Notes under the pieces: generated by a model | What the model saw: only the letters and a program-made list of their open reading frames with translations | Told to the model about the DNA's origin: nothing | Databases searched by the model: none | Assembly (NCBI GenBank): GCA_964486555.1 | Contig: CAZANP010000050.1 | Span: 1 to 12,363 of the forward strand | Source: 4484-232 sp964486555 | GTDB lineage: Bacteria; Thermotogota; Thermotogae; Thermotogales; Thermotogaceae | Direction of reading: 5' to 3' | Length of the DNA: 12,363 nucleotides | Made by a program: the position numbers and the translations under genes | Part shown: piece after piece, positions 11,954 to 12,363 of the stretch | Position numbering within the stretch: the stretch's first letter is position 1 | Layout of the letters: every line of letters starts with the position of its first letter

Positions 11954-12310
11954 GGGGGCGAATGGGTTCGACGGGGATGAGCCCCCTTGGGAAGCGAGCC
12001 GAGGTCCCCACCACCTCGTAAAAAAGGTGGGAAAAGAATAAGTGCCAACGAACCTGTTGCTCTTGCCGCCTGATAGAGAATAGGCGGCCGTCCTCACCAG
12101 AGTTGGTCGGGCTCTGGATGAGGGCGTGAGGGAACCGACCTACCGGCCTGGGCTCTGTCTTCCGGTCCAGGTCGGGAAATTCAAGGAAGGCTCTGAAGGT
12201 GGACGCCTGCCCGTGGGCTTCCACCTTCGAGAAGAAAACACGGGCTGCGCTCGGAGACGCCCAAGGGGGTTCATTCTCGGACGGGGGTTCGAATCCCCCC
12301 GCCTCCACCA
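11954..12310 (+). ncRNA. ssrA: tmRNA (transfer-messenger RNA)
   Basis: tmRNA enters stalled ribosomes as an alanyl-tRNA mimic, then serves as message for a degradation tag. The 357-base one-piece gene has 5' GGGGGCG pairing with 3' CGCCTCC, including the G3-U70 wobble that specifies alanine. The tRNA-like T arm is GGGGG-TTCGAAT-CCCCC and CCA is encoded. GGGTTCGACGGGGA near the 5' end is conserved. The tag frame is 12044-12070, reading ANEPVALAA, followed by tandem TGA TAG (12071-12076). The ALAA end is what ClpXP recognises, and clpX is in this window. GC-rich helices with pseudoknot potential fill 12078-12240. Flagellin is divergent, 243 bases away. Confidence 0.96.
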
Positions 12311-12311
12311 G

Positions 12312-12347
12312 AAAACAGCTAGCCTATCTCAGGCTGGCTGTTTTTTT
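12312..12347 (+). terminator. Rho-independent terminator of ssrA
   Basis: CAGCTAGCCT (12316-12325), loop ATCTC and AGGCTGGCTG (12331-12340) form a ten-pair stem with one G-T pair, followed by seven T. It starts six bases after the tmRNA CCA; the A-run before it can extend the stem into the T-run. Confidence 0.9.
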
Positions 12348-12363
12348 ATTTATAGTGAAAAAT

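Noticed and set aside
11901..12308. Minus-strand open frame of 135 residues over ssrA (GGFEPPSE-type start)
   Set aside because: It is the complement of the tmRNA 3' end and body; peptides of this kind are artefacts of tRNA-like sequences.

Overview
The window reads as a stretch of a Thermotogales chromosome, most likely Thermotoga or a close relative. The evidence is the lysine/glutamate-rich protein composition, the very tight gene packing, a short D0/D1-only flagellin, and a one-piece tmRNA whose tag reads ANEPVALAA. A run of exactly 100 N (6618-6717) shows that this is a draft or metagenome assembly. I assign the organism from memory of family resemblance; no search was run. There is no CRISPR array, insertion sequence, prophage or rRNA.

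Layout, left to right. A tyrosine (Xer-type) recombinase runs in from the left edge, truncated at its N-terminus (1-852, +). A small helix-turn-helix/coiled-coil protein follows (935-1288, +). Next come clpX (1318-2535, +) and tsaD (2532-3518, +), joined by an ATGA overlap. On the other strand lie a metallo-beta-lactamase-fold protein of the UPF0173 type (3915-4595, -), tRNA-Pro(UGG) (3803-3879, -) and an FmdB-type zinc-ribbon protein (3508-3747, -). A YjbQ/UPF0047 gene (4680-5093, +) is divergent from the metallo-hydrolase. It converges on a two-gene minus-strand unit: a MalK-type ABC ATPase interrupted by the N-run, followed by an eIF2B-like/MtnA-fold protein. Divergent from that unit is a plus-strand unit: a degenerate GGDEF protein (6797-7381), murA (7381-8670) and a PflA-like radical SAM protein (8627-9613). 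A secreted PqaA-type alpha/beta hydrolase (9585-10832, -) and flagellin (10898-11710, -) follow. ssrA (tmRNA, 11954-12310, +) with a textbook terminator closes the window.

The genes are mostly housekeeping: proteolysis (ClpX, together with the tmRNA that makes ClpX substrates), tRNA t6A modification (TsaD), peptidoglycan precursor synthesis (MurA) and motility (flagellin). ssrA and clpX lie about 10 kb apart and are functionally linked, but nothing suggests a single unit.

The most interesting signals are regulatory or are degenerate catalytic sites. (1) The flagellin leader has a hairpin that holds the Shine-Dalgarno sequence and shows GGA in its loop, with a second GGA upstream, the layout of a CsrA target. 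(2) The flagellin stop codon lies inside the terminator stem. (3) The fmdB terminator lies inside the coding end of the convergent tsaD gene. (4) All three convergent gene pairs overlap at their 3' ends. (5) Divergent promoters between the UPF0173 gene and yjbQ are almost superimposed. (6) The ABC ATPase has lost its LSGGQ signature and switch histidine, the GGDEF protein has lost its GGDEF motif, and the eIF2B-like protein has Ser where the isomerases have Cys. (7) A 16-codon ORF with its own promoter-like and SD-like sequences sits between flagellin and ssrA and may be a gene remnant. I see no convincing wholly new multi-gene system.
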